From Paracoccaceae bacterium (lineage in GTDB: Bacteria; Pseudomonadota; Alphaproteobacteria; Rhodobacterales; Rhodobacteraceae), in the NCBI GenBank assembly GCA_016744015.1, contig JADGFD010000006.1, positions 62,001-126,000 of the forward strand: 64,000 bases of DNA, given 5' to 3'. The translations under genes were made by a program, and so were the position numbers. This document shows positions 38,314 through 46,152 of this stretch, piece after piece. Position 1 is the stretch's first letter, and each line of letters begins with the position of its first letter. The notes beneath the pieces were generated by a model. The model was not told where the DNA came from, did not search any database, and was given only the letters and a program-made list of their open reading frames with translations.

Positions 38314-39783
38314 ATGTTTGAGAACCTATCCGACCGCCTAAGCGGCGTCTTTGATAAGCTTACCAAGCAAGGTGCGCTCTCTGAAGCGGATGTGGCAACG
38401 GCGCTGCGCGAAGTGCGCGTGGCATTGCTGGAGGCCGACGTTTCGCTGCCTGTGGCGCGCGACTTTGTGAAAGCGGTGCAGGAAAAGGCCGAGGGGCAAG
38501 CGGTTACCAAATCCATTACGCCGGGCCAGCAAGTTGTTAAGATCGTTCATGACGAGATGATCTCGGTATTGGCGGGCGATGACGCAGACGCGAGCGCATT
38601 GAAGGTGGATAACCCACCCGCGCCCATTCTGATGGTTGGCCTGCAAGGCTCTGGTAAAACCACCACCACGGCCAAACTTGCTAAGCGCCTGAAAGAAAAA
38701 GATAATAAGCGGGTTCTTATGGCCTCGCTCGACATTTATCGCCCGGCTGCGCAGCACCAGTTAGAGGTGCTCGGCGCGCAAATCGGCGTGGATACCTTGC
38801 CAATTGTAGCGGACCAAACCGCTGTACAAATTGCCCAGCGCGCCAAGCAGCAAGCCACCCTTGGCGGCTATGATGTTTATCTGCTTGATACCGCGGGCCG
38901 CTTGCATATCGACGAAGTTTTGATGACCGAAGTGCAGGATGTGCGCGATGTTGCCACCCCGCGCGAGACACTTTTGGTGGTGGACGGCCTAACCGGCCAA
39001 GACGCCGTAAATGTGGCTGAGCAGTTTAACGGCCAGATCGGTATTTCAGGCGTTGTGCTCACAAGAATGGACGGCGACGGGCGCGGCGGCGCAGCTTTGA
39101 GCATGCGCGCCATCACCGGCAAGCCTATAAAATTTGTTGGCCTTGGCGAAAAGATGGACGCCATTGAGGAATTCCACCCCGAGCGAATCGCTGGGCGAAT
39201 CCTTGGCATGGGTGATATCGTCAGCCTTGTAGAAAAGGCGCAGGAAACTATAGAGGCTGAACAAGCCGAACGCATGATGAAGCGCTTCCAGAAGGGGCAG
39301 TTCAATATGAACGACCTCAAATCCCAGCTTGAGCAGATGCAAAAGATGGGTGGCATGGAAGGCGTGATGGGCATGATGCCCGGCATGGGTAAAATGAAAA
39401 AGCAGATGGATAGCGCTGGTATGGATGACAAGGTTATCACCCGCCAGATTGCACTCATCCAGTCCATGACCAAACGCGAGCGCGCTAACCCCAAGCTGCT
39501 GCAAGCTTCCCGCAAAAAGCGGATAGCGGCTGGCGCGGGTATGGACGTTTCTGAGCTGAACAAGCTGATGAAAATGCAGCGCCAAATGGGCGATATGATG
39601 AAGAAAATGGGCAAAATGGGCAAAAAAGGCCTTATGCGCCAAGGCATGGGCGCATTGATGGGCAAAGGCGCAGGGGCCATGCAGCAAGGCATGCCCGGCG
39701 TGCCCCCCGGCGGCGCTGGTGGTTTGCCCGGCCTAGGCGGCGGCCTGCCCCCTGACATGAGCGGCTTTGGGAAAAAGAAATGA
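38314..39783 (+). CDS. ffh: Signal recognition particle protein Ffh
   Basis: Ffh binds 4.5S RNA and signal sequences and targets membrane proteins to FtsY/Sec. NG domain: MVGLQGSGKTTTTAKLAKRL (P-loop), DTAGRLHIDE, TRMDGDGRGGAAL. M domain is methionine-rich, as required for signal-sequence binding (residues about 300-450), with the RNA-binding SMTKRERANPKLLQASRKKRIAAGAG helix. The tail has a Gly/Pro/Met-rich extension (GMPGVPPGGAGGLPG). Length 489 is normal for alphaproteobacteria. Overlaps the next gene by four bases. Confidence 0.96.
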   Translation: MFENLSDRLSGVFDKLTKQGALSEADVATALREVRVALLEADVSLPVARDFVKAVQEKAEGQAVTKSITPGQQVVKIVHDEMISVLAGDDADASALKVDNPPAPILMVGLQGSGKTTTTAKLAKRLKEKDNKRVLMASLDIYRPAAQHQLEVLGAQIGVDTLPIVADQTAVQIAQRAKQQATLGGYDVYLLDTAGRLHIDEVLMTEVQDVRDVATPRETLLVVDGLTGQDAVNVAEQFNGQIGISGVVLTRMDGDGRGGAALSMRAITGKPIKFVGLGEKMDAIEEFHPERIAGRILGMGDIVSLVEKAQETIEAEQAERMMKRFQKGQFNMNDLKSQLEQMQKMGGMEGVMGMMPGMGKMKKQMDSAGMDDKVITRQIALIQSMTKRERANPKLLQASRKKRIAAGAGMDVSELNKLMKMQRQMGDMMKKMGKMGKKGLMRQGMGALMGKGAGAMQQGMPGVPPGGAGGLPGLGGGLPPDMSGFGKKK

Positions 39784-40295
39784 TTCCGACCCTGCACACA
39801 GAGCGTTTAATCCTGCGCCCGCCTGAATTGGCGGATTTTGAGCCCTATGCCGAAATCATGGGCTCCAAACGCGCAGATCAAATGGGCGGGCCATATGACC
39901 GTGAGGCGGCATGGGCCGACTTTTGCGATGGTATTGCCTGCTGGCATCTGCGTGGCTACGGTGCATGGTCAATCACAAAAAGCGCTGATGGCTCCTATAT
40001 GGGCTTGGTTTACCTCTATTTGGAAGAAGGCTCTCCCGAGCAGGAAATGGGCTGGATATTAACCGCTGAGGCTGAGGGGCACGGCTATGCCACCGAAGCC
40101 GCGCTCTCTGCCCGCATCTATGCCTATAAAACCCTAAATTGGCCCACAGTTGTAAGTTATATCGAAGCTGAAAACACGGGTTCTCTCAATGTTGCCGAAC
40201 GCATGGGCGCGGTAATTGATACGGCTGCTGCCCAGCCAGTGGGTAAAAAACCTTGCCTCGTCTATCGCCACCCTGCCCCGGAGGCCCTTCAATGA
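39780..40295 (+). CDS. RimJ/RimL-type GNAT acetyltransferase
   Basis: The 171-residue protein begins TERLILRPPELADFEPYAEIMGS, the hallmark of the RimJ/RimL branch of GNATs, and has EMGWILTAEAEGHGYATEAALSARIYAY for the acetyl-CoA loop and ENTGSLNVAERMGAVID for the final helix. Substrate is unknown; members acetylate ribosomal protein N-termini or small amines. It is part of the ffh-GNAT-chorismate mutase-rpsP cluster, with four-base overlaps on both sides. Confidence 0.88.
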   Translation: MIPTLHTERLILRPPELADFEPYAEIMGSKRADQMGGPYDREAAWADFCDGIACWHLRGYGAWSITKSADGSYMGLVYLYLEEGSPEQEMGWILTAEAEGHGYATEAALSARIYAYKTLNWPTVVSYIEAENTGSLNVAERMGAVIDTAAAQPVGKKPCLVYRHPAPEALQ

Positions 40296-40594
40296 ATCCT
40301 GATCAAATAAAAGCCGCTGAATTGCTGAAAGGCCATCGTGAGAGCATTGATCGGCTGGATTCTATCCTCGTTTATACCCTCGGTGAGCGGTTCAAGCATA
40401 CCCAAGCTGTGGGGGAGTTGAAGGCGGAGCATGATTTGCCCGCAAGCGACCCCGCACGTGAGGCCTCGCAAATTGCGCGGCTGGAAGAATTGGCAGGCAA
40501 AGCCAAGCTAGATCCCGAATTTGCCAAGAAATTCCTGAGCTTCGTCATTGAGGAAGTTATCAGGCATCACAAGAGTATTAAAAACGAAACGTAG
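40292..40594 (+). CDS. Chorismate mutase (AroQ type)
   Basis: Converts chorismate to prephenate for phenylalanine and tyrosine synthesis. The 100-residue all-helical protein shows the AroQ features: the first helix HRESIDRLDSILVYTLGERFKHTQAVGELKAEHDLPASDPAREASQIARL, including the R-x-x-I-D-x-L-D pattern and K after G-x-x-K. I chose the ATG at 40292 because it overlaps the upstream stop as ATGA. The usual alphaproteobacterial place of this gene is between ffh and rpsP. Confidence 0.88.
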   Translation: MNPDQIKAAELLKGHRESIDRLDSILVYTLGERFKHTQAVGELKAEHDLPASDPAREASQIARLEELAGKAKLDPEFAKKFLSFVIEEVIRHHKSIKNET

Positions 40595-40639
40595 GGTGGG
40601 CTAACCCCCATCACCCCAGACATCTTAAGGAGAAACAAC

Positions 40640-41026
40640 ATGTCTACTAAAATCCGGCTCGCCCGTGGCGGCTCTAAAAAGCGCCCTTTCTATCGCATCG
40701 TAGTGGCTGATAGCCGCATGCCACGCGATGGCCGCTTTATTGAAAAAATCGGCACATATAACCCGTTGCTGCCTAAAGATTCTGAGGAGCGCGTAAAAAT
40801 CGACCTCGACCGCGTTAAGCATTGGATGGAGCACGGCGCGGAAGTTACCGACCGCGTATCGCGCTTTTTGGAAGCGGCTGGCGTGATCGAGAAGAAATCC
40901 CGCAGCAACCCTAAAAAGGGTGCGCCACACAAAGCCGCCGTTGAGCGCGCTGAGGAAAAGGCTGCCAAGTTGGCCGAAGCCGCTGAAGCCGCTGCGGCAC
41001 CTGCTGAAGAAGCTGCTGAGGCATAA
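40640..41026 (+). CDS. rpsP: 30S ribosomal protein S16
   Basis: S16 is a small-subunit assembly protein. The first 80 residues carry the family core ([61 protein letters not shown]). The C-terminal 45 residues are an Ala/Glu/Lys-rich tail, common in alphaproteobacteria. AGGAG is 9 bases upstream. rimM, trmD and rplS, which usually follow rpsP, are not here: an EVE-domain pseudogene is. Confidence 0.96.
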   Translation: MSTKIRLARGGSKKRPFYRIVVADSRMPRDGRFIEKIGTYNPLLPKDSEERVKIDLDRVKHWMEHGAEVTDRVSRFLEAAGVIEKKSRSNPKKGAPHKAAVERAEEKAAKLAEAAEAAAAPAEEAAEA

Positions 41027-41042
41027 GCCAAGGAGGGCGCAG

Positions 41043-41359
41043 ATGACCAAATACTGGATCGGAGTCGTTGGGGCGAAACACGCTCAAATCGGCAAAGATC
41101 CAGGCTTTTGCGCCTTTTAATATGGTAAACAATCAGCGGTCTCCCAGCTTAGCCCGGGGGACCGTTCTGCCTATTGCAGCCCGCGTGAGGGCTATAAATA
41201 GGGCACTGTGGTGCAAGCCATTTTGGCCCTCGGCACGGTCGCAGATGGCGCACCTTTTGAGGTTGATTTTGATGGCAATCCCGGCTGGGTGCACCCCGTC
41301 CGCACCGATACCCTTGCGCGCGTGGCCATAAAACCCCTGCTTAAAGAGCTGCGTTTTGC
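41043..41359 (+). pseudogene. EVE-domain protein gene with two nonsense mutations and a truncated 3' end
   Basis: One reading frame runs from the ATG at 41043: TKYWIGVVGAKHAQIGKDPGFCAF, then TAA (41118-41120), YGKQSAVSQLSPGDRSAYCSPREGYK, then TAG (41199-41201), then GTVVQAILALGTVADGAPFEVDFDGNPGWVHPVRTDTLARVAIKPLLKELRFA, where repeat copy B begins. This is the order of an EVE domain (YWIGV start, PGD plus YYSP-like block, VQAF.ALG strand, KPLLEEL.F). EVE domains are thought to bind modified nucleobases. The expected last 25-30 residues are missing. Two in-frame stops and a cut end mean a dead gene. It stands where rimM is normally found. Confidence 0.82.
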
Positions 41360-41646
41360 GAGCAACAGCCTTTTTGCATGGATCAGTCGCGGCATGTTAG
41401 CCATGGTTTTTTCTACGGCTACGGTTACGGATATGTCTGATGTCGCATAAATTCAGCGCCGGCCGTCGGCACAGGTTTGCAAAGAAGCGATAACTGAAAG
41501 CGCGTATCTTTGAAAATCAGAAAACTGAAGCCAAAGCTGGCGGCCGGGTTCTCCACCGCATGACCAAACGTTGTCACCCGTATTGCGAACGCACCGCCTG
41601 AATTCCGTCTCGAGTAGAGCCCGCTCCAAACTCAAACCGATCCGTG
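41360..41646 (-). repeat. Unidentified repeat, copy B (inverted relative to copy A)
   Basis: Reverse-complement match to copy A at 34134-34569, with an internal region of about 35 bp that replaces about 195 bp of copy A. The element end GAGCAACAGCC is joined to the truncated EVE gene at ...CGTTTTGC. The same end abuts asd at copy A, so both interrupted or flanked genes read into the same element terminus. I find no intact transposase. The 87 bp from 41647 to the nadM stop hold nothing I recognise. Confidence 0.75.
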
Positions 41647-41733
41647 TAAAAATTGAAGCGATGCTCCTGTTCTTCATCGGATGTGGACAGTTGAATCGCG
41701 CGCCGAAAATCCCAGTGCGTTTTGGTTGGTCGA

Positions 41734-42840
41734 TTAGGTGGCGTGGGCCATCAGGATCGAGGAATAGGCAAATGGCATATCCGGCACGAGGGCCTGAATG
41801 ATGTCAAAATGGTCTTCAAAAATGGTGTCGGGCGTGATTTCGGTTATCGGCACCCAGCGGGCAATGGCGGCATCCGATCCCCCCTTGACCTTCTCCATTT
41901 TGGCGCGGTCTTGCAGCTCAAACACAAAGGCCTCGGTCCGCACCCAGCCCTTTTCAGAGCGCTCAGGGTGGTCAAACACCTGCCGTTTGGTCAAGCGGCT
42001 GCCGAGCGCGCCTTTGGGCATATCAAGGCCGGTTTCTTCGTAGAGCTCTCGCAAAACCGCCATAAAGGCGCTTTCGCCGCGGTCAATATGGCCGCCAGGC
42101 AGCGCCCACAACCCTTTGCCGGGCAGGGCTTTTCGCTGCACCATCAGCACATGGCCCGACTGCACGACTACAGCGTCGACCGTATTTACAGAAATGGGGT
42201 ATCCGAACACCTTTTCAGCCTCAGCAATGCGGCTTTTATAAGCCTTCACATAGCTCGCCTCAGCCCGAATTTGCGCCACGGCTTCAGAGTTACCCTCCAT
42301 CCAGCGCTGCACAGCGGCCACTTGGTTTTCTCCAAAACGCGCCCGCAAAACGCCCTCTTCCTCACCAAAATACAAGATTTCGCGCATTTGCGTGGCGTTG
42401 ATGATTTCGCCATCATGCAAATGCGGCGAGGCGGGCAGCATTTCCCATTCAGGAAACCAGCGCAGATACTGCGAAGATTTGTCCTTTTCAAAGCCTGTGA
42501 GCGCAATGTCGGTGGTGGCTGGGTCCAGCCCTTTGGCACGCATATGCAGCCGCACGGCGGTGCGCACATTGGTGGCCCATGCGCGATCATTATAAAGGGT
42601 ATCGACCAGAGGCAAAGCATCCACCGGCATCTTAATGCCCCCCACGCCTTCCATCAGGAAGTCATACCGCTCTTGATAGGTAAAAGGGTTTTTCCAGCTA
42701 CGGGGCCTGTAGGCACTGCCGATGAGCACAAGCATGCTGCTAGCCTTATTGGCAACAGCGGCAATAACGGTGTGGTGGCCTATATGAAAAGGTTGAAAAC
42801 GGCCGATAAAAACGGCGAGTTTGTGGCGTGTATTGCCCAT
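41734..42840 (-). CDS. nadM: Bifunctional NMN adenylyltransferase / Nudix hydrolase
   Basis: The N-terminal domain (IGRFQPFHIGHHTVI, residues 11-25, with the GRFQPxHxGH nucleotidyltransferase motif, and INATQMREIL with the ISxT/MR-type motif) is NadM-like and forms NAD from NMN and ATP. The C-terminal domain has the Nudix box GHIDRGESAFMAVLRELYEETGLD in the canonical G-x5-E-x7-REUxEExGU pattern, and probably hydrolyses ADP-ribose. This fusion is known from Synechocystis and Francisella. The 368-residue length is as expected. Both catalytic motifs look intact. Confidence 0.92.
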   Translation of the reverse strand: MGNTRHKLAVFIGRFQPFHIGHHTVIAAVANKASSMLVLIGSAYRPRSWKNPFTYQERYDFLMEGVGGIKMPVDALPLVDTLYNDRAWATNVRTAVRLHMRAKGLDPATTDIALTGFEKDKSSQYLRWFPEWEMLPASPHLHDGEIINATQMREILYFGEEEGVLRARFGENQVAAVQRWMEGNSEAVAQIRAEASYVKAYKSRIAEAEKVFGYPISVNTVDAVVVQSGHVLMVQRKALPGKGLWALPGGHIDRGESAFMAVLRELYEETGLDMPKGALGSRLTKRQVFDHPERSEKGWVRTEAFVFELQDRAKMEKVKGGSDAAIARWVPITEITPDTIFEDHFDIIQALVPDMPFAYSSILMAHAT

Positions 42841-42926
42841 GGCGTGCGTCCTCCGCAGTGCAGTAGTGCGTACGAAACCTCCTCGCGTGCTGGCTCAATG
42901 TAGGGCGTTTTTCCAAAAAGGAAAGC

Positions 42927-43034
42927 CTAAACGCGGGCTTTTAGCCAGCTGGCGATGCCGTGAAGCGCCTCTACCCCTTGCGGAATCACCTTGGTAAGGT
43001 TGATAAAGCCGTAGATTTGGCCGGGAAAAAGCTT
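42927..43034 (-). pseudogene. C-terminal remnant of an alpha/beta-hydrolase (esterase/lipase) gene
   Basis: About 36 codons ending at TAG (42927-42929) read LFPGQIYGFINLTKVIPQGVEALHGIASWLKARV. This is the typical end of hormone-sensitive-lipase-type esterases, in which the catalytic His lies in a (Y/F)PG.(I/V)HGF block; here the His is Tyr (QIYGF). Upstream the sequence changes abruptly at AAGCTTTTTCCC into AT-rich DNA, so all of the N-terminal part, including the nucleophile, is absent. Confidence 0.7.
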
Positions 43035-43052
43035 ATTTATTGAAATATTTGT

Positions 43053-43250
43053 TTAATTATATCGATAATATGCTATAGACTCCTTATTTATAGGTGTTTT
43101 CAAATTACCCCATACATCTTCTGGAATGTTAATAGAATATTCATTTACCGGTTTTTTAATTGCCTCCAGCTTTCCGAATAAATTGTTTAAAATCGGATAA
43201 TAATTAAAAGCCAGTTTTTTGGCAGAAATCTCAATTTGTGGCCAACAATC
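43053..43250 (-). pseudogene. AT-rich fragment of an unidentified protein-coding gene
   Basis: Leftward, an uninterrupted frame of about 65 codons ends at TAA (43053-43055) and reads IDCWPQIEISAKKLAFNYYP, then ILNNLFGKLEAIKKPVNEYS, then INIPEDVWGNLKTPINKESIAYYRYN. Its composition (many Asn, Lys, Ile, Tyr; codons ending in A/T) is unlike the neighbouring genes and suggests acquired DNA. I do not recognise the family. Its 5' side runs into the start of the rightward glycosyltransferase gene, so it has no start of its own. Confidence 0.5.
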
Positions 43251-43253
43251 GAT

Positions 43254-44321
43254 ATGATGACAATTCTTTCAGACTATAACGCGGGCATAATCGGCGCTGT
43301 GGTTGCGCTTTTCGTCAGCGTTGCCCTAGTGCTCAGCAAGCACGTTCACGGAAAATACTCGCTCGACCATCATGCAGGCATACAAAAATTTCATACTGAC
43401 CCGACCCCGCGCATCGGCGGCTTGGCCATTTTATCGGGGTTTTTGGCAGCTTGGTTTTTTTCAACCGGCGAAACCCGCACTTTGCTGGCCTTGATCGGGC
43501 TTACCGGCTTGCCCGCGCTGGGCTTTGGCATAGCAGAAGATATCACCAATAAAGTGGGCGTAAAATGGCGGCTATTGGCCACTATTTTCTCTGGTTTGGT
43601 TTTTACCGTCGCTTCAGGATACTCTATTTCGTCGGTTGGCATTCCGTGGCTCGACCTTCTGCTCAGCTATTCATGGGTCGCCATTCCCTTTACGGCCTTT
43701 GCCATTGGGGGCGTTGCCAACTCTATTAACTTAATAGACGGCTTCCACGGGCTGGCATCCGGCACGCTTATGGTTATTTTCCTGGCCTTTGGCATTGTTT
43801 ATGCCCGCGTAGGAGATAGCACAATGGCAATGATCTCTATCACCATGCTGCTGGTTGTGCTGGGCTTTTTTGTGGTAAATTTCCCATTGGGGAAACTATT
43901 TTTGGGCGATGCAGGCGCTTATTTTACCGGCTATATCGTCGCCGTTTTGGGGGTTTTACTACCCTCACGGCACCCTGAGGTTTCGCCTTGGGTCAGCCTG
44001 CTTATTTTGGGCTATCCGGTGATGGAAACCGTGTTTTCCATCATCCGCAGGCGGATGGATGGCCATAGCCCCGGCGCACCGGATAGTGACCATTTGCACC
44101 ACCTTGTGCATCGGCGTTGGGCCACCCCCATGGCCGAAAGGCTAAACATTGCGCTTGGCAAGAATGCCATGACCAGTGTGTTGCTTTGGGGCCTGCCTAT
44201 AGGCTCGTTGCTCGCGGCCAGTTATGGAGAGCTTGAGACAAGCCAGCCGCTGCTTTTGCTCGGAGCAGGTGTGTTTTTATATGTCGCGATCTACCGAACA
44301 GCCTATGAAAAACGCGTATAG
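43254..44321 (+). CDS. MraY/WecA-family polyprenyl-phosphate glycosyl-1-phosphate transferase
   Basis: An integral membrane enzyme that moves a sugar-1-phosphate from a UDP-sugar to undecaprenyl phosphate, starting a cell-surface polysaccharide. About ten hydrophobic segments are visible. Family signatures: DHHAGIQKFHTDPTPRIGGLAI (the D-x-x-G-x-RK-x-H-x-x-x-P-x-R-x-G-G block), NSINLIDGFHGLASG (N-x-x-N-x-x-DG-x-x-G-L), KLFLGDAGAYFTGY (GD-x-G/A), and the HLHHLVHRRW His motif near the C-terminus. More WecA/TagO-like than MraY. Start at 43254 or 43257 (consecutive ATGs); a TTG further upstream is less likely. It adjoins AT-rich acquired-looking DNA. Confidence 0.85.
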   Translation: MMTILSDYNAGIIGAVVALFVSVALVLSKHVHGKYSLDHHAGIQKFHTDPTPRIGGLAILSGFLAAWFFSTGETRTLLALIGLTGLPALGFGIAEDITNKVGVKWRLLATIFSGLVFTVASGYSISSVGIPWLDLLLSYSWVAIPFTAFAIGGVANSINLIDGFHGLASGTLMVIFLAFGIVYARVGDSTMAMISITMLLVVLGFFVVNFPLGKLFLGDAGAYFTGYIVAVLGVLLPSRHPEVSPWVSLLILGYPVMETVFSIIRRRMDGHSPGAPDSDHLHHLVHRRWATPMAERLNIALGKNAMTSVLLWGLPIGSLLAASYGELETSQPLLLLGAGVFLYVAIYRTAYEKRV

Positions 44322-44348
44322 AAGCGAATACCTGCCTATAACTGAAAA

Positions 44349-44380
44349 AAAGCACATTTCTTAGCCAAGGAATGTGCTTT
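44349..44380 (-). terminator. Strong hairpin with T-run in the leftward direction
   Basis: A 14-bp stem AAAGCACATTTCTT / AAGGAATGTGCTTT (one G-U pair in RNA) with a 4-nt loop. Leftward it is followed by a run of six Ts (44345-44350), the normal terminator form; rightward only CTTTGG follows. No leftward gene lies upstream, so it may serve the rightward transferase gene weakly or stop antisense transcription. Confidence 0.6.
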
Positions 44381-44424
44381 GGTAGCCGTATACTTATTAG
44401 CGTTTCATGCAACAGGAGTTTTTT

Positions 44425-46083
44425 ATGCGCAGTTTATTATCCGTCTCCCTTATCAGCCTTATCGCCAGCGGGGCTTTGGCCGATGAATTCACCCTTGATA
44501 GCACGGTCAGCGCCGTCACGGTTTATGGCCAAGGGGCCACCATAACCCGCAGCATGCATTTTGATGTGCCCGCGGGGCAGCACCAGCTGGTGATCGCCGA
44601 TATCCCCTATGAATTTCATCAGCAAACCTTGCAATTTATGGGTGGGGAGGGCTTGGTGATTAATGCCAGCCAGCTTATCTCTCAACGGCCCACGCTAGAT
44701 GGCCAGCAGGTTGAGCGGCGCGAAGAGCTGGAAGACCGGATTGCCTCGTTTGAGGCGCAGATCCGCATTAAGCAAGAAGAGTCAGCCGCTGCGGGGCTGA
44801 TTATAAGCGCGGCCAGCGCCCGCATAAAACTGCTTGATTCTATCGGTGGGCAGCAAGCGCAATCAGCAGCGGGGGCTTTGGAGGCTCAAACAATTTCAGC
44901 CGAAACCCTTATGGCCTTGGTTACGCTTGTTGGCGCCGAAACCTTGAGCGCATTGCAAGATTCGCAAACCGCACGAACAGAAATTGCGGCGATCAACCGT
45001 GATATGCAGGATTTGCAAAAGGATTTGCAAAAGGCCCGGGAAGATTTGGCGCGGCTGGCAGAGCCATCTGACTGGAGCCATGGGGTTTCGCTGCAAGTTA
45101 GCGCCGAGGCCGCAACTTCAGGCGTTTTGCAAATCAGCTATGTGGTGGGTGCGGCCAGCTGGCATCCGGTGTATCGCTTTATGCTTAACACCGAAACCGA
45201 GACCATGGCGGTAAAACGGAGCGTGACCATAGCGCAACACACCACTGAAGATTGGAACGATGCAGCGATAATCGTTTCCACCGCAACCCCCTATTCTGGT
45301 GGCAGTTTTTATATGCCGCGAAGCAATATTGCGCGTTATGAGGCCCCGCCACCACAGGTAGACATGCGCCTCAGCGCTTCTGCGGATGGCATGGCCTTCA
45401 TGGCTCCTGAAGTTGTCGCGATTGAGGAACCGGCTCGCATGGGTGGTGCGCGGGTGAGCTTCCAAGGCATTACGGCAACCTACACTTTGCCTGCCGGCAC
45501 ATTCGTATCTGGAGACCGTGAGGAAACCACAGTTGCCTTAAGCGAAAACAGCTTTGAGGTAGACCTAAGCGCGCGTGCCAGCATGGGCAGTGATGCCTAC
45601 GTTATGGCCGAATGGCAAAACAGCAGTGACGAGCCGTTTTTGCCCGGTTTGGCGACTTTTTTTCGCGATGGCGCTTTTGTAAGCGATAGTGACGTAGAAA
45701 TGGTGGCTGCAGGCGCGACCACCGCACTCGGCTTTGGCAAAATTGACGGTTTGCAGGTTAAGCGCACCACGTTGCGCCGCGAAGATGGCTCCTCGGGCGT
45801 GCTGACCACGGCCAATGACCGTGTGGTAGAATATGAACTCAGCGTCGAAAACGTGAGCAACCGCGCGTGGGATGTTATCCTTTATGACCGTGTTCCGGTT
45901 TCCGAGCAGGAAGAGCTGCTTGTGGATTGGTCGGCGCGGCCACGGCCTACTGAGACCGATGCTGAAGGGCGCCGCGGCGTGCTGGCTTGGGAATTTGCAC
46001 TGGAAAGCGGGGCCAATAAAGCCATTAAGCTTTCCTATGAGCTGCAATGGCCTGAAGACCACGAGCTGCGGGTACAGCCGTAA
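44425..46083 (+). CDS. Exported DUF4139/MuiA-like protein
   Basis: From the ATG at 44425 (AGGAG upstream) the protein has a signal peptide (MRSLLSVSLISLIASGALA) and 552 residues. The N-terminal part (VSAVTVYGQGATITRSMHFDVPAGQHQLVIADIP) matches DUF4140, followed by a coiled coil (about residues 90-215, EELEDRIASFEAQIRIKQEE and later QDLQKDLQKAREDL), then a DUF4139 domain (SYVVGAASWHPVYRFMLNTE, YELSVENVSNRAWDVILYDRVPVSEQEEL). The family is known as 'mucoidy inhibitor A' from Rhizobium; its biochemical role is unknown. Standalone gene. Confidence 0.85.
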   Translation: MRSLLSVSLISLIASGALADEFTLDSTVSAVTVYGQGATITRSMHFDVPAGQHQLVIADIPYEFHQQTLQFMGGEGLVINASQLISQRPTLDGQQVERREELEDRIASFEAQIRIKQEESAAAGLIISAASARIKLLDSIGGQQAQSAAGALEAQTISAETLMALVTLVGAETLSALQDSQTARTEIAAINRDMQDLQKDLQKAREDLARLAEPSDWSHGVSLQVSAEAATSGVLQISYVVGAASWHPVYRFMLNTETETMAVKRSVTIAQHTTEDWNDAAIIVSTATPYSGGSFYMPRSNIARYEAPPPQVDMRLSASADGMAFMAPEVVAIEEPARMGGARVSFQGITATYTLPAGTFVSGDREETTVALSENSFEVDLSARASMGSDAYVMAEWQNSSDEPFLPGLATFFRDGAFVSDSDVEMVAAGATTALGFGKIDGLQVKRTTLRREDGSSGVLTTANDRVVEYELSVENVSNRAWDVILYDRVPVSEQEELLVDWSARPRPTETDAEGRRGVLAWEFALESGANKAIKLSYELQWPEDHELRVQP

Positions 46084-46099
46084 GTTTTCCTTGAACGCT

Positions 46100-46135
46100 T
46101 GGTTGGTTTTGCGCAGAGTAGAGCAAAACCAACCA
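46100..46135 (+). promoter_or_regulatory. Perfect 13-bp hairpin just upstream of trpB
   Basis: TGGTTGGTTTTGC (46100-46112) and GCAAAACCAACCA (46123-46135) form a perfect stem with a 10-nt loop, 17 nt past the MuiA-like stop and 17 nt before the trpB ATG. No T-run follows. It may end the upstream transcript by RNA processing or control trpB. Confidence 0.6.
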
Positions 46136-46152
46136 TGCAACAGGGAAATGCT

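Noticed and set aside
38877-39797. Leftward open frames over ffh (up to 306 codons)
   Set aside because: Ffh is certain on the plus strand; the Met-rich M domain leaves its antisense free of stops.
41043-41117. rimM start after rpsP
   Set aside because: Position suggests RimM, but YWIGVV and the downstream in-frame blocks fit an EVE domain, not RimM.
41722-42903. Long rightward open frame (393 codons) over nadM
   Set aside because: Antisense shadow of the NadM-Nudix gene, which has intact motifs on the other strand.
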